Below, one piece after another: positions 1 through 7,632 of a DNA stretch of 8,798 nt. Made by a program: the position numbers and the translations under genes. The notes beneath the pieces are model-generated. The model did no database searches and was not told where the DNA came from. It saw only the letters and a list, made by a program, of their open reading frames with translations. Source of the stretch: Desulfamplus sp. GTDB lineage: Bacteria; Desulfobacterota; Desulfobacteria; Desulfobacterales; Desulfobacteraceae. Positions within the stretch are counted from its first letter, which is position 1; each line of letters opens with the position of its first letter. The stretch is from the NCBI GenBank assembly GCA_015231395.1, contig JADGBP010000073.1, positions 1-8,798 of the forward strand, given 5' to 3'.

Positions 1-84
1 AAGTTCAAACCACAATAAAATTGTTCATACTGATATTTCAGCATAAAAGTTCAAACCACAACAAATCTGCGCATACTGATATTT
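1..84. repeat. Tandem duplication of the rodA 3' end (two 38-bp units)
   Basis: Positions 1-38 and 47-84 align without gaps and differ at 5 of 38 positions; 8 bp separate them, giving a 46-bp period. The 47-84 copy contains the last codons and the TGA stop of rodA. The 1-38 copy lies beyond the stop and, read on the minus strand, would encode a near-identical ending (ISMNNFIVV-stop instead of ISMRRFVVV-stop). Since 46 is not a multiple of three, the outer copy is not in frame with rodA and is probably a non-coding relic. The array may continue before position 1, which cannot be seen. Confidence 0.85.
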
Positions 85-1169
85 AACAATACTCCGATTC
101 CAATCATATTAGTCACAACAGAAGATCCCCCATAACTTATCAAGGGAAGAGGTACGCCGACAACTGGCATTAAACCCATTACCATGCCAATATTAATAAA
201 AATCTGCCAGAAAATCATGGTGATAATGCCAAAGGCAAGAATTGACCCGAACATATCACGGCAGCAGTATGAAATATTAAGCCCCCACAACAACAGCATG
301 AAGTAAAGAAAAAGCAAAACGCAACAACCCACAAGACCCCACTCTTCAGCCAGAACAGACAATATGAAATCTGTATGGTGCTCTGGCAGAAAGGCAAGAG
401 CATTCTGAGTGCCTTTTAAAAAGCCTTTTCCTGACAGCATTCCTGAACCAATAGCAATCTTGGATTGAATAATATGGTATCCAGCACCTAATGGATCTCT
501 ATCAGGGTCCAAAAAGGTTAACACTCTCTCCTTCTGATAATCCTTTAAAGCAACTAACCATGCAATTGGAATTGCCGAAATTGACACTGCGGCACAGAAA
601 AAAAATACACTTTTCTTAACTTTTACAAACAGTGTCATTGATGTCGCAATGAAAAGAAGAAGAAGGGCTGTCCCAAGGTCAGGTTGAATCACTATGAGAA
701 CAAATGGGATAAAAAGCAGCAGGCCTGGTTTTATAAGATGCTTGAAGGGAAGGCCTGTTTCCGAGATAGTGCATGAATAAACAGAGGATAGTGCAAAAAT
801 AAGTGAGAGTTTCATAATCTCTGATGGCTGCATGGTAAAAGACCCAAAAGAAAGCCAGCGTTTTGAACCACCAACATATTTACCAAAAAAAAACACTGCA
901 ATCAGAAGCCCTATACACAACAGATATAAAAGCAAACTGCCCTTATCAAACATCTTATAGGGAATAGTTAGAGATACAAGAACAACGCCAAAACTTCCTG
1001 CAATCCAGATCATCTGCTTTTGGAAGAGAAGATGCATTGCACCACCGGGATCTCCTGCATTGACAGCACTGTAAAGCACTCCCAGCCCTATCACAACAAT
1101 CATAAACGTGATAAGTATCAATCCCCAGTCAAAATTTTCCAGAAGCCGTCTGTCAAACACAACAACCAT
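51..1169 (-). CDS. rodA: Rod shape-determining protein RodA (SEDS peptidoglycan glycosyltransferase)
   Basis: RodA is the SEDS-family integral membrane polymerase that makes glycan strands from lipid II during cell elongation, working with PBP2. The protein is almost entirely hydrophobic segments (about ten). SEDS landmarks, numbered from the ATG at 1169, are KRWLSFGSFTMQPSEI (103-118), QPDLGTALL (162-170), the DPDRDPLGAGYH loop, EHHTDF with the catalytic-type Asp near 267, and the VPLPLISYGGSS motif (339-350). Length (372 aa) matches E. coli RodA (370). It is the last gene of the mre/mrd operon, shortly after mrdA. The start is uncertain: the frame opens at a GTG at 1193, but only an overlapping AAGG precedes it. 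ATG 1169 has AAAGGG 15 nt upstream, rather far. A GTG at 1160 would give MFDRRLL, as I recall for many deltaproteobacterial RodA proteins. The 3' end is tandemly duplicated just outside the gene. Confidence 0.95.
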   Translation of the reverse strand: MVVVFDRRLLENFDWGLILITFMIVVIGLGVLYSAVNAGDPGGAMHLLFQKQMIWIAGSFGVVLVSLTIPYKMFDKGSLLLYLLCIGLLIAVFFFGKYVGGSKRWLSFGSFTMQPSEIMKLSLIFALSSVYSCTISETGLPFKHLIKPGLLLFIPFVLIVIQPDLGTALLLLFIATSMTLFVKVKKSVFFFCAAVSISAIPIAWLVALKDYQKERVLTFLDPDRDPLGAGYHIIQSKIAIGSGMLSGKGFLKGTQNALAFLPEHHTDFILSVLAEEWGLVGCCVLLFLYFMLLLWGLNISYCCRDMFGSILAFGIITMIFWQIFINIGMVMGLMPVVGVPLPLISYGGSSVVTNMIGIGVLLNISMRRFVVV

Positions 1170-1201
1170 CCATATAAATGAAATCCCTTTCACCTTGTAA
1201 T

Positions 1202-1229
1202 ATTTGGCATCTACTTGGCATTTGGCATC
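1202..1229. repeat. Short direct repeats at the mrdA/rodA junction
   Basis: The 10-mer ATTTGGCATC occurs at 1202-1211 and 1220-1229 (18-bp period), and a third TTGGCAT copy lies between them at 1215-1221. The cluster covers the last codons and TAG stop of mrdA. It may be chance or a small duplication; I cannot assign a function. Confidence 0.5.
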
Positions 1230-3046
1230 ATTCCCTTAATTTCCAGCCATGTTCGTATAACTTCACTTGCCAGCGGTGCCGCAGTAGTTGAACCATGTTC
1301 ACCATGTTCAATAATTACGGAAACTGCAATTACAGGTTTCTCGGCAGGAGCGTAGCAAACAAACCATGCGTGATCCCTTAAATGATAATCCAGTTTTCGC
1401 TTACTGTCTCTGTCTCTTTTTGTAAGAGTAAATACCTGAGCTGTGCCTGTTTTTCCTGCAATATCAATCCCTTCTATGCGAATGAGTCTTGCTGTTCCGC
1501 TTTCACTATCAACAACTTTGAGAAGTGCCTCTTTTACTAATTTGAGGGTCTGTTTGCTGGCAGGAAGCCCACCCAGCACTTCGGGCTTCATATCTATGTA
1601 GCTCGTCTTTGATTGATTATAATCCTGAATGGACTTTAATATTTTAGGACGATAAATAGTACCATCGTTGCCTATAGCAGCGATAAAAATTGCCATCTGC
1701 AGCGGAGTAACAAGATCAAACCCCTGCCCAATGGCAATTGAAAGGGTTTCCCCTCCCTGCCAAGATGTGCCAAAACGTCTCTTTTTCCATGCTGCAGTAG
1801 GAATAAGTCCGGAACGCTCGTTGGCAAGTTCAATTTGTGTCGCTCTGCCTAACCAGCAGCCATGTGCATATTTGGCAAGTGTATCCACTCCAAGATCTTC
1901 ACCGGCACGGTAGAAAAAAACATCACATGATTTCTCAAGTGCCTGCACAATATTAACTCTTCCATGCCCCCATTTTTTCCAGCACCTATATACTCTGTTG
2001 CCATATTTATACTCTCCTGAACAGAAACGGGTAGTGTTGATATCTGCGACACCTTCTTCAAGAGCTGCCATGGCAGTTACAATTTTGTATGTTGATGCTG
2101 GAGGATACTCTCCCTGAATAGCTTTGTTTGACAATGGTTTATCAGGGTTTGCCAAAAGAGATTTCCAGTTTTTACTCGAAATTCCCCCAATAAAATCATT
2201 AAGATCAAATGATGGAAGACTGACCATGGCAAGCACATCTCCATTGGATGGGTCAATGGCTACAATAGCACCGGACTTGCCTTCCATTATTAACTCTGTT
2301 TTCTGCTGAAGTTTTGAGTCAATGGTCAGAAGAATATTTTTTCCTGGAATAGGGTCCACGGTTTTAATCACGCGAACTAATCTTCCACTTGCATCAACTT
2401 CTACCTGCCTTCCTCCTCTTTTGCCATGCAAAATATTTTGAAATGCTTTTTCTGCACCATATCTACCAACCGAATCGCCAGACCTTACATCTGGATAATT
2501 GTTGTTTTCAAGCTCCTGTGAATTTACCTCTCCAATATAACCAATTACATGAGCAGCACTCATTTTATAGATGTAGTTCCGCATAGGCTCAACATCTACT
2601 TTGACACCGGGAAGCTCGAAATTATGTGCCTCCACTACAGCAAGCTGATCTCTTGTAATATTTCTTTTCAGCAGCAGTGGTTTATAAATTGAAAATTTTT
2701 TGCCAGCATCAACTCGTTCCGTGAGTTCTTCAATAGGCAGCTCTGTAAGATCTGCAAGCACATTAATTGTATCAGTGACTGGCTCGGCATCCTGAAGTAT
2801 TATTTTTAAATCAAAGGACGGTATATTATCAACCAGCAGTGTGCCGTTTCTGTCATAGATCAAGCCTCTTGAAGCCGGCACACTTTGAAGTCTGATACAG
2901 TTATTTTCCGAAAGTCTTCGATATTCATCTCCCTGAATCATCTGAAGATAAACAAATCTCATCAAAAGAACAGAAAATGCGGACATGATTATAACTGTTG
3001 CGTTCATGAGTCTTTTTTTGACCCAGTCCTTGTCCGGATTTTTCAT
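1211..3046 (-). CDS. mrdA: Penicillin-binding protein 2 (elongation-specific DD-transpeptidase)
   Basis: A class B penicillin-binding protein that cross-links new peptidoglycan in the periplasm as partner of RodA. The 611-aa protein has a short cytoplasmic N-terminus and one membrane anchor (about residues 14-36). Next comes the conserved PASRGLIYDRNGTLLVDN segment (57-74) of the dimerisation/pedestal domain, then a transpeptidase domain from about 255. All three catalytic motifs are present: STYK with nucleophile Ser318 and Lys321; SCD (373-375), equivalent to the SxN/SSD motif; and KTGT (532-535). The WFVCYAP segment (561-567) is also typical. The length is slightly below E. coli PBP2 (633). 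Its ATG overlaps the mreD stop as ATGA, with AAAAGG about 6 nt upstream, so translation is probably coupled to mreD. The stop is TAG. The product is the expected target of amdinocillin-type beta-lactams. Confidence 0.96.
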   Translation of the reverse strand: MKNPDKDWVKKRLMNATVIIMSAFSVLLMRFVYLQMIQGDEYRRLSENNCIRLQSVPASRGLIYDRNGTLLVDNIPSFDLKIILQDAEPVTDTINVLADLTELPIEELTERVDAGKKFSIYKPLLLKRNITRDQLAVVEAHNFELPGVKVDVEPMRNYIYKMSAAHVIGYIGEVNSQELENNNYPDVRSGDSVGRYGAEKAFQNILHGKRGGRQVEVDASGRLVRVIKTVDPIPGKNILLTIDSKLQQKTELIMEGKSGAIVAIDPSNGDVLAMVSLPSFDLNDFIGGISSKNWKSLLANPDKPLSNKAIQGEYPPASTYKIVTAMAALEEGVADINTTRFCSGEYKYGNRVYRCWKKWGHGRVNIVQALEKSCDVFFYRAGEDLGVDTLAKYAHGCWLGRATQIELANERSGLIPTAAWKKRRFGTSWQGGETLSIAIGQGFDLVTPLQMAIFIAAIGNDGTIYRPKILKSIQDYNQSKTSYIDMKPEVLGGLPASKQTLKLVKEALLKVVDSESGTARLIRIEGIDIAGKTGTAQVFTLTKRDRDSKRKLDYHLRDHAWFVCYAPAEKPVIAVSVIIEHGEHGSTTAAPLASEVIRTWLEIKGMMPNAK

Positions 3047-3552
3047 ACAGTGCCTTTTGAATCTAAATTATCACAAATATTGTGCATACCATAGATAATT
3101 ACAATGCAAATTGGAATTAAAAAAAATGCCCACAGGCTCTGCTTTCCTGCGACAACAATATTTTGTATTGAAATAAATTCAATGCCATATCTGACAAAAA
3201 ATGAAAAAAAAAGAAATGCATTCTCCATCATAACTGCAAATGCACTGATACAGGGCAGAAATATGATGTTTCCTCGATGTACAAATTGTTTCAAAAATTG
3301 AACCAGTATAAATATCCATATATAGGTAATTGTGTAAAGACTCAATGGGGCACCAGAAAGACTGTCCATGCACCAGCCAATCAGAAACACCGCAATTATT
3401 ATGGCAGAATTTGAGAACATCAAAGAGAAAAAGAGAATAATAATAATCAGAGGATCAAAACCATGCGGAAACCGTGAAACGGACGGAAGTAGGGAAGTTT
3501 GAATAAGCATCAGAGTCAGAGATAGAAGAACATAAAAACAAAATTTTATCAT
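3043..3552 (-). CDS. mreD: Rod shape-determining protein MreD
   Basis: MreD is a small polytopic inner-membrane protein of the elongasome that binds MreC and affects activation of PBP2/RodA. At 169 aa it is of normal length. Six hydrophobic segments can be drawn (about 3-22, 33-47, 48-62, 72-88, 96-119, 139-156). The MreD-type signature MDSLSGAPLSLYTITY lies at 62-77, at the end of the third segment. Outside the membrane segments the sequence is poorly conserved, so the call rests on topology, this motif and position between mreC and mrdA. The ATG overlaps the mreC stop (ATGA at 3549-3552) and is preceded by AAGAGGA, a good ribosome-binding site. Its own stop overlaps the mrdA start in the same way. 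Confidence 0.93.
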   Translation of the reverse strand: MIKFCFYVLLSLTLMLIQTSLLPSVSRFPHGFDPLIIIILFFSLMFSNSAIIIAVFLIGWCMDSLSGAPLSLYTITYIWIFILVQFLKQFVHRGNIIFLPCISAFAVMMENAFLFFSFFVRYGIEFISIQNIVVAGKQSLWAFFLIPICIVIIYGMHNICDNLDSKGTV

Positions 3553-4763
3553 TGTTCCTCTTTTTTGGAAGGTTTTGCAGGTTTGGAAGATGAATTTTTA
3601 ACAGATTTTTTTATTTCTTTGGCAGGGTCATTCTCTCTGTTAGGAACATTCTTTTTGGCAGAAACATTTTGTCTGGCAGGGTCATTCTTTTTGGCAGAAA
3701 CATTTTGTCTGGCAGGGTCATTCTTTTTGGCAGGAACATTTTGTCTGGCAGGGTCATTCTTTTTGGCAGGAACATTATCCGAATTTATAGCACTATCCTG
3801 CGACTGGGAAGATCTTTTAATTGAATTTGAAGAAGCCTGTTTTTGTGAACTAAGCCCCGGTTTGTCTGACAGATTCTCGCTATCATCCTCTGAAATATCT
3901 ATTTTACTATCTTCAATTTTATTATCTTCGCTTTCACTATTTTTAATAGGAATATCCGGTACGCTGGCAACAAGTACCTCTTCCAGTTTATCAAAATTAA
4001 CAAAAGTCTTAATAATAATCATCTGAAAAAGATCCGAATTTTCCTTCTGAATATCAAGAACTTTTCCAATTCTCAACCCCTTTGGAAATACCTGATCAAG
4101 ACCAGATGAGACAATAATATCTCCCTGCACAATCTCATCTTTTCTTAAAGCATATTTAAAAAGACATTGATCTGTATTGTTGCCTTGAACAATACCTCTT
4201 GCCCTTGAACTCTGAACCAGAGCATCTACAGCACTGTTACGATCAGTGATAAGAAGCACTCTGGAAAAATTTTCGGAAACCGTTTCAATCCGACCTACCA
4301 CCCCTTCTGAAACAAGAACTGGAAGACCCTTTATAAGACCATCTCCACTCCCTTTGTTGATCATAAGAGTTTGAAACCATGGAGAAGGATCTCTTCCTAT
4401 TACCTTGGCTGCTATAAAAACATTTTCAGAAGCATTATTGAAATCAATAAAGCTCCTTAACCGGCTGTTTTCAAGTTCAAGTTCCATGCACCTGTTCTGT
4501 GCCCCCATTGCAAGTGCAAGCTCTTTTTTCAGCTCTATGTTCTCATTTCCTGCGGAAACAGTTGCAAAATAAACTCGCCATATACCACTACACCAGGCAA
4601 ATGACGCAGAAACTGCCATTTGAAAAGGGGATATAAGGGCTATGGCAATATTTTCAATACCATTGTCAGGCAGAGCATTTCGGCTGCTGACCGTAAGTAC
4701 TGTAAAGCTGGTTGCTATAAAAAGGACAATCCCTATGAGAAGTACTGTTTTTGTGGAAAACAT
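3549..4763 (-). CDS. mreC: Rod shape-determining protein MreC with an extended repetitive C-terminal tail
   Basis: MreC is a bitopic membrane protein whose periplasmic part binds PBP2 and links it to MreB. Visible order: an N-terminal membrane segment (about 5-27), a linker, a coiled-coil stretch (about 72-108, rich in Glu, Leu and Lys) and the two-beta-domain MreC core (about 112-272). The core includes VIGRDPSPWFQTLMINKGS (121-139), LPVLVSEGVVGRIE (147-160) and GDIIVSSGLDQVFPKGLRIG (214-233). The core would end near 272, but the protein runs to 404. The extra part is an acidic Ser/Asp/Glu stretch (275-300), a Ser/Gln-rich stretch (304-328), then a Lys/Pro/Ala repeat tail (330-402). E. coli MreC has 367 aa, so a long tail is possible but this one is compositionally unusual. 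The gene starts 4 bp after the mreB stop with only a weak ribosome-binding site, suggesting coupling to mreB. Confidence 0.94.
   Translation of the reverse strand: MFSTKTVLLIGIVLFIATSFTVLTVSSRNALPDNGIENIAIALISPFQMAVSASFAWCSGIWRVYFATVSAGNENIELKKELALAMGAQNRCMELELENSRLRSFIDFNNASENVFIAAKVIGRDPSPWFQTLMINKGSGDGLIKGLPVLVSEGVVGRIETVSENFSRVLLITDRNSAVDALVQSSRARGIVQGNNTDQCLFKYALRKDEIVQGDIIVSSGLDQVFPKGLRIGKVLDIQKENSDLFQMIIIKTFVNFDKLEEVLVASVPDIPIKNSESEDNKIEDSKIDISEDDSENLSDKPGLSSQKQASSNSIKRSSQSQDSAINSDNVPAKKNDPARQNVPAKKNDPARQNVSAKKNDPARQNVSAKKNVPNRENDPAKEIKKSVKNSSSKPAKPSKKEEQ
3615..3776 (-). repeat. In-frame 18/36-bp tandem repeat encoding hexapeptides in the MreC tail
   Basis: Residues 330-383 of MreC are nine consecutive hexapeptides of the form N-[VD]-[PS]-[AN]-[KR]-[KQE]. 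They mostly alternate NVPAKK or NVSAKK with NDPARQ, so a 12-residue (36-bp) higher unit appears about three times with near-identical DNA; the last units (NVPNRE, NDPAKE) are diverged. Both 18 and 36 are multiples of three, so copy-number change by slippage would lengthen or shorten the tail without breaking the frame. The repeat is strongly cationic and would lie in the periplasm. Confidence 0.9.
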
Positions 4764-4767
4764 TGAA

Positions 4768-5853
<1,086 letters not shown>

Positions 5854-5914
5854 TCATAAAATAGGCACATTACAACAAATGTTCTCTTTAATCAAGACTC
5901 TGACAGTGACAAGG

Positions 5915-5934
5915 TGCGTCATCATCTGCGTCAT
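5915..5934. promoter_or_regulatory. Paired TGCGTCAT direct repeat upstream of mreB (possible operator)
   Basis: TGCGTCAT occurs at 5915-5922 and again at 5927-5934, 12 bp apart, about 100 bp upstream of the mreB start. Two identical octamers roughly one helical turn apart can mark tandem binding of a regulator. No known regulator can be named from this sequence, and chance is possible. Confidence 0.25.
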
Positions 5935-5982
5935 AATATTAAAAAACACCTGCTAACAGAAAAGCAAATTTTTTACAAGCAC

Positions 5983-6015
5983 AAAAAATATAATCCATAC
6001 AAATCATGTATGGAT
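5983..6015 (-). terminator. Probable Rho-independent terminator of the serine hydrolase gene
   Basis: On the minus strand a perfect 8-bp stem (ATCCATAC / GTATGGAT, 5993-6015) with a 7-nt loop is followed directly by TATATTTTTT. It begins 52 nt after the serine hydrolase stop, the expected place and orientation. The stem is AT-rich, so termination may be leaky and allow some read-through into the mre operon. Confidence 0.55.
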
Positions 6016-6067
6016 CTTTGTCAATAAAGGCTTGATATTATGCACTATATTTAATCAAAGATCATAA

Positions 6068-7234
6068 TCATAGCAAAGTTTTTGCGATAATATTATGGAT
6101 TTCAGGGCGGAACAGCTTGATTTTCTGATTCTCCCTGCTCGGATGCACCCTGTTGGAAAGCAATATAACAATAAGGTTTTTCAATGGATCCATCCAGAAT
6201 GATGTACCGGTAAAACCAAGATGACCAATGCTTTCAGATGAAAAATATTTGCCAGTAGAAGAGCCTGACAAGGAAGGAGTATCAAATCCTGCAACCATAT
6301 CAAACCCGTCTTTTTTTGCCAGAAATTTTTTCAAAATATCAACATTAATGAAATCATTCTTTTTATCATGAAAACATGTCTTATTTTTATCCTCGTGGTT
6401 AGTAGAAACTCTGTAATGAGAATGATTACTATGCAATAGATGCATCAACTCAACAAGAATTTGCCATACACCTGATGCAGTACCAAAAAGCCCTGCATGA
6501 CCATCAACCCCTCCAACTGCCCATGCATTGTCATCATGCACTTCACCACGCAGTATTTTTTTTCTCCAGGGACACATTTCAGTAGAGACAAATAACTTTT
6601 CATGTTTTGTCAGTATAGCTCTGTTTTGATGGTTTGTGTGTATGAAAAAAAGCTCATCAATTCCAGCCAGTTCATAGATCTGCTCTCTGGCAAACTTATC
6701 CAGTGGACAGCCCGATATCTTTTCAATAACCCATGCAAGAAGCATATAACCAAGATCACTGTAAATTTGCTTTTTACCAGGTTTTGCCAAAACAGGTTCC
6801 TGAAGAACAAATTGTCTCATAATGCTTTGACGTAATTCTTCTGGATGGCATATCACTTTTTCATAAAATGGTCTGTGGGCAGGTAGTCCAGATGTATGAC
6901 GCAGAAGATGATCTATGGTAATATCTGCCTTATCCGTACTAAGACTCTCCGGTAAAATCTGTCCAAGACTCTGGTCAATGAAAATTTTTCTTTGCTCCAC
7001 AAGCTTCATTGCACAAAGTGCTGTTGCAAGTGGCTTGGTTAACGATGCAAGGTCAAAAACAGAATTTGTCTGCATCAACTGCCCAGAACCAATATCCGCA
7101 AGCCCGAATGCCTCATGGAATACTATCTTGTCTTGGTGAGATACTAAAAGAACTGCACCGGGAAAGATTCCGCTGTTAACTGCGGTCTGCATATGCATAG
7201 CAACAGCCTTCATGTTCATAGCAATACCCTTCAT
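6068..7234 (-). CDS. Serine hydrolase of the beta-lactamase/PBP-like (class C, EstB-type) family
   Basis: A member of the beta-lactamase-related family, whose members act as esterases, D-amino-acid peptidases or beta-lactamases; the substrate cannot be told from sequence. Numbering from ATG 7234, motif 1 is SLTK (64-67, nucleophile Ser64, Lys67). The LLRHTSGLP segment is at 110-118, motif 2 is YSDLGY (Tyr158), GGVDGHAGLF is at 241-250, and HLGFTGTSFW (338-347) supplies motif 3. No signal peptide or membrane anchor is visible, so a cytoplasmic location is likely. A His/Asn/Lys-rich stretch (about 268-297) looks like a variable loop. The first 14 residues are encoded by two 21-bp repeat units of an array that continues upstream. 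Start choice is open: ATG 7234 has AAGGG 14 nt away, whereas ATG 7219 (Met6) has AAGGG at an ideal 7 nt and ATG 7198 (Met13) has AAGG at 8 nt; I favour Met6. The gene reads toward mreB, but the terminator suggests a separate unit. Confidence 0.88.
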   Translation of the reverse strand: MKGIAMNMKAVAMHMQTAVNSGIFPGAVLLVSHQDKIVFHEAFGLADIGSGQLMQTNSVFDLASLTKPLATALCAMKLVEQRKIFIDQSLGQILPESLSTDKADITIDHLLRHTSGLPAHRPFYEKVICHPEELRQSIMRQFVLQEPVLAKPGKKQIYSDLGYMLLAWVIEKISGCPLDKFAREQIYELAGIDELFFIHTNHQNRAILTKHEKLFVSTEMCPWRKKILRGEVHDDNAWAVGGVDGHAGLFGTASGVWQILVELMHLLHSNHSHYRVSTNHEDKNKTCFHDKKNDFINVDILKKFLAKKDGFDMVAGFDTPSLSGSSTGKYFSSESIGHLGFTGTSFWMDPLKNLIVILLSNRVHPSRENQKIKLFRPEIHNIIAKTLL

Positions 7235-7325
7235 AATTTATAGCAATACCCTTCATAATTTATAGCAATACCCTTCATAATTTATAGCAATACCCTTCAT
7301 ATTTATAGCAACAGCCTTTATATTC
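7197..7325 (-). repeat. Six-copy 21/22-bp tandem repeat spanning the leader and 5' end of the serine hydrolase gene
   Basis: Units lie at 7197-7217 (21), 7218-7239 (22), 7240-7261 (22), 7262-7283 (22), 7284-7304 (21) and 7305-7325 (21). The minus-strand core is ATGAAGGGTATTGCTAT. The three 22-bp units are identical, and the fourth inner unit (7284-7304) differs by one lost base. The two outermost units share a variant core with GGCTGTTGC and differ from each other at only two positions. The unit nearest the gene is in frame as MKGIAMN/MKAVAMH-type sequence, while the 22-bp units shift frame at each copy and contain stops in all frames. Each inner unit has an AAGGG and an ATG, and a TATAAA that resembles a -10 box. 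Confidence 0.95.
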
Positions 7326-7345
7326 TACGATTGTGTTAATATCAA
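7317..7345 (-). promoter_or_regulatory. Candidate sigma70-type promoter of the serine hydrolase gene
   Basis: On the minus strand TTGATA (7345-7340) and TATAAA (7322-7317) are separated by exactly 17 bp; each box matches the sigma70 consensus at 5 of 6 positions. The -10 box lies inside the outermost repeat unit. Transcription would begin near 7310, leaving a leader of about 75-90 nt made almost wholly of repeat units. Confidence 0.5.
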
Positions 7346-7545
7346 ATATGTTTATTGTTTACACACATATTTATTTATTGTATTAAAAGAATTCCTTAAT
7401 TCTGGAAAAACACTGCTTATAATGTTTTTAATGCAACATGGTTCTGTAACATAGTTCAATATGGTTTAATAATGATGCTTAAAAAATAGAGCATTGATAT
7501 TACCAAAAAAAATAACGACTATAGACTTCCAGAAAAATATTTTGG

Positions 7546-7585
7546 CCTTCTCAATTTTGAAGGGCAACCACAAAGGATTGCCCCT
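7546..7585. repeat. REP/MITE-like palindromic element
   Basis: GGGCAACC (7562-7569) pairs with GG-A-TTGCCC (7575-7583, one bulged A) around a short ACAAA loop. A second small inverted repeat CCTTC/GAAGG (7546-7550 and 7559-7563) overlaps its left edge. The element is clearly more GC-rich than its surroundings. From memory, similar GGGCAACCACAAGG-type palindromes recur between genes in several bacterial genomes, so it is likely a dispersed repeat rather than a gene-specific signal. Only one copy is visible here. Confidence 0.5.
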
Positions 7586-7594
7586 ACAGTGCTC

Positions 7595-7625
7595 TTGCCA
7601 ATTTAATTATCTGGCAAACTATATT
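7595..7625 (+). promoter_or_regulatory. Candidate promoter with overlapping TTGCCA-N11-TGGCAA inverted repeat, upstream of the oxidoreductase gene
   Basis: TTGCCA (7595-7600) and TGGCAA (7612-7617) form a perfect 6-bp inverted repeat with an 11-bp centre. TTGCCA also matches the -35 consensus at 5 of 6, and TATATT (7620-7625) matches the -10 consensus at 5 of 6, but their 19-bp spacing is longer than ideal. The repeat would cover the -35 box and most of the spacer, where a repressor or a MerR-like activator would bind. The T-N11-A spacing also resembles LysR-type sites. The regulator is unknown. Confidence 0.35.
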
Positions 7626-7632
7626 ATTTTAA

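Noticed and set aside
1..84. Repeat pair as insertion-sequence or attachment-site ends
   Set aside because: The copies are adjacent with only 8 bp between them and one is the rodA 3' end, so local tandem duplication explains them better; no integrase or transposase is present.
3565..4026. 153-codon plus-strand frame with a repeated LAGSFFLAGTF-like pattern
   Set aside because: It is antisense to the MreC tail; its repetition is just the complement of the MreC hexapeptide repeat, and the mreC frame has clear family motifs.
7197..7325. Repeat array as a CRISPR
   Set aside because: Units abut directly with no variable spacers, and part of the array is coding; it is a plain tandem repeat.
7470..7515. 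Imperfect hairpin ATGCT/AGCAT as a terminator or small RNA
   Set aside because: The stem is only 5 bp plus wobble pairs in AT-rich DNA, with no proper T-tract in a meaningful position.
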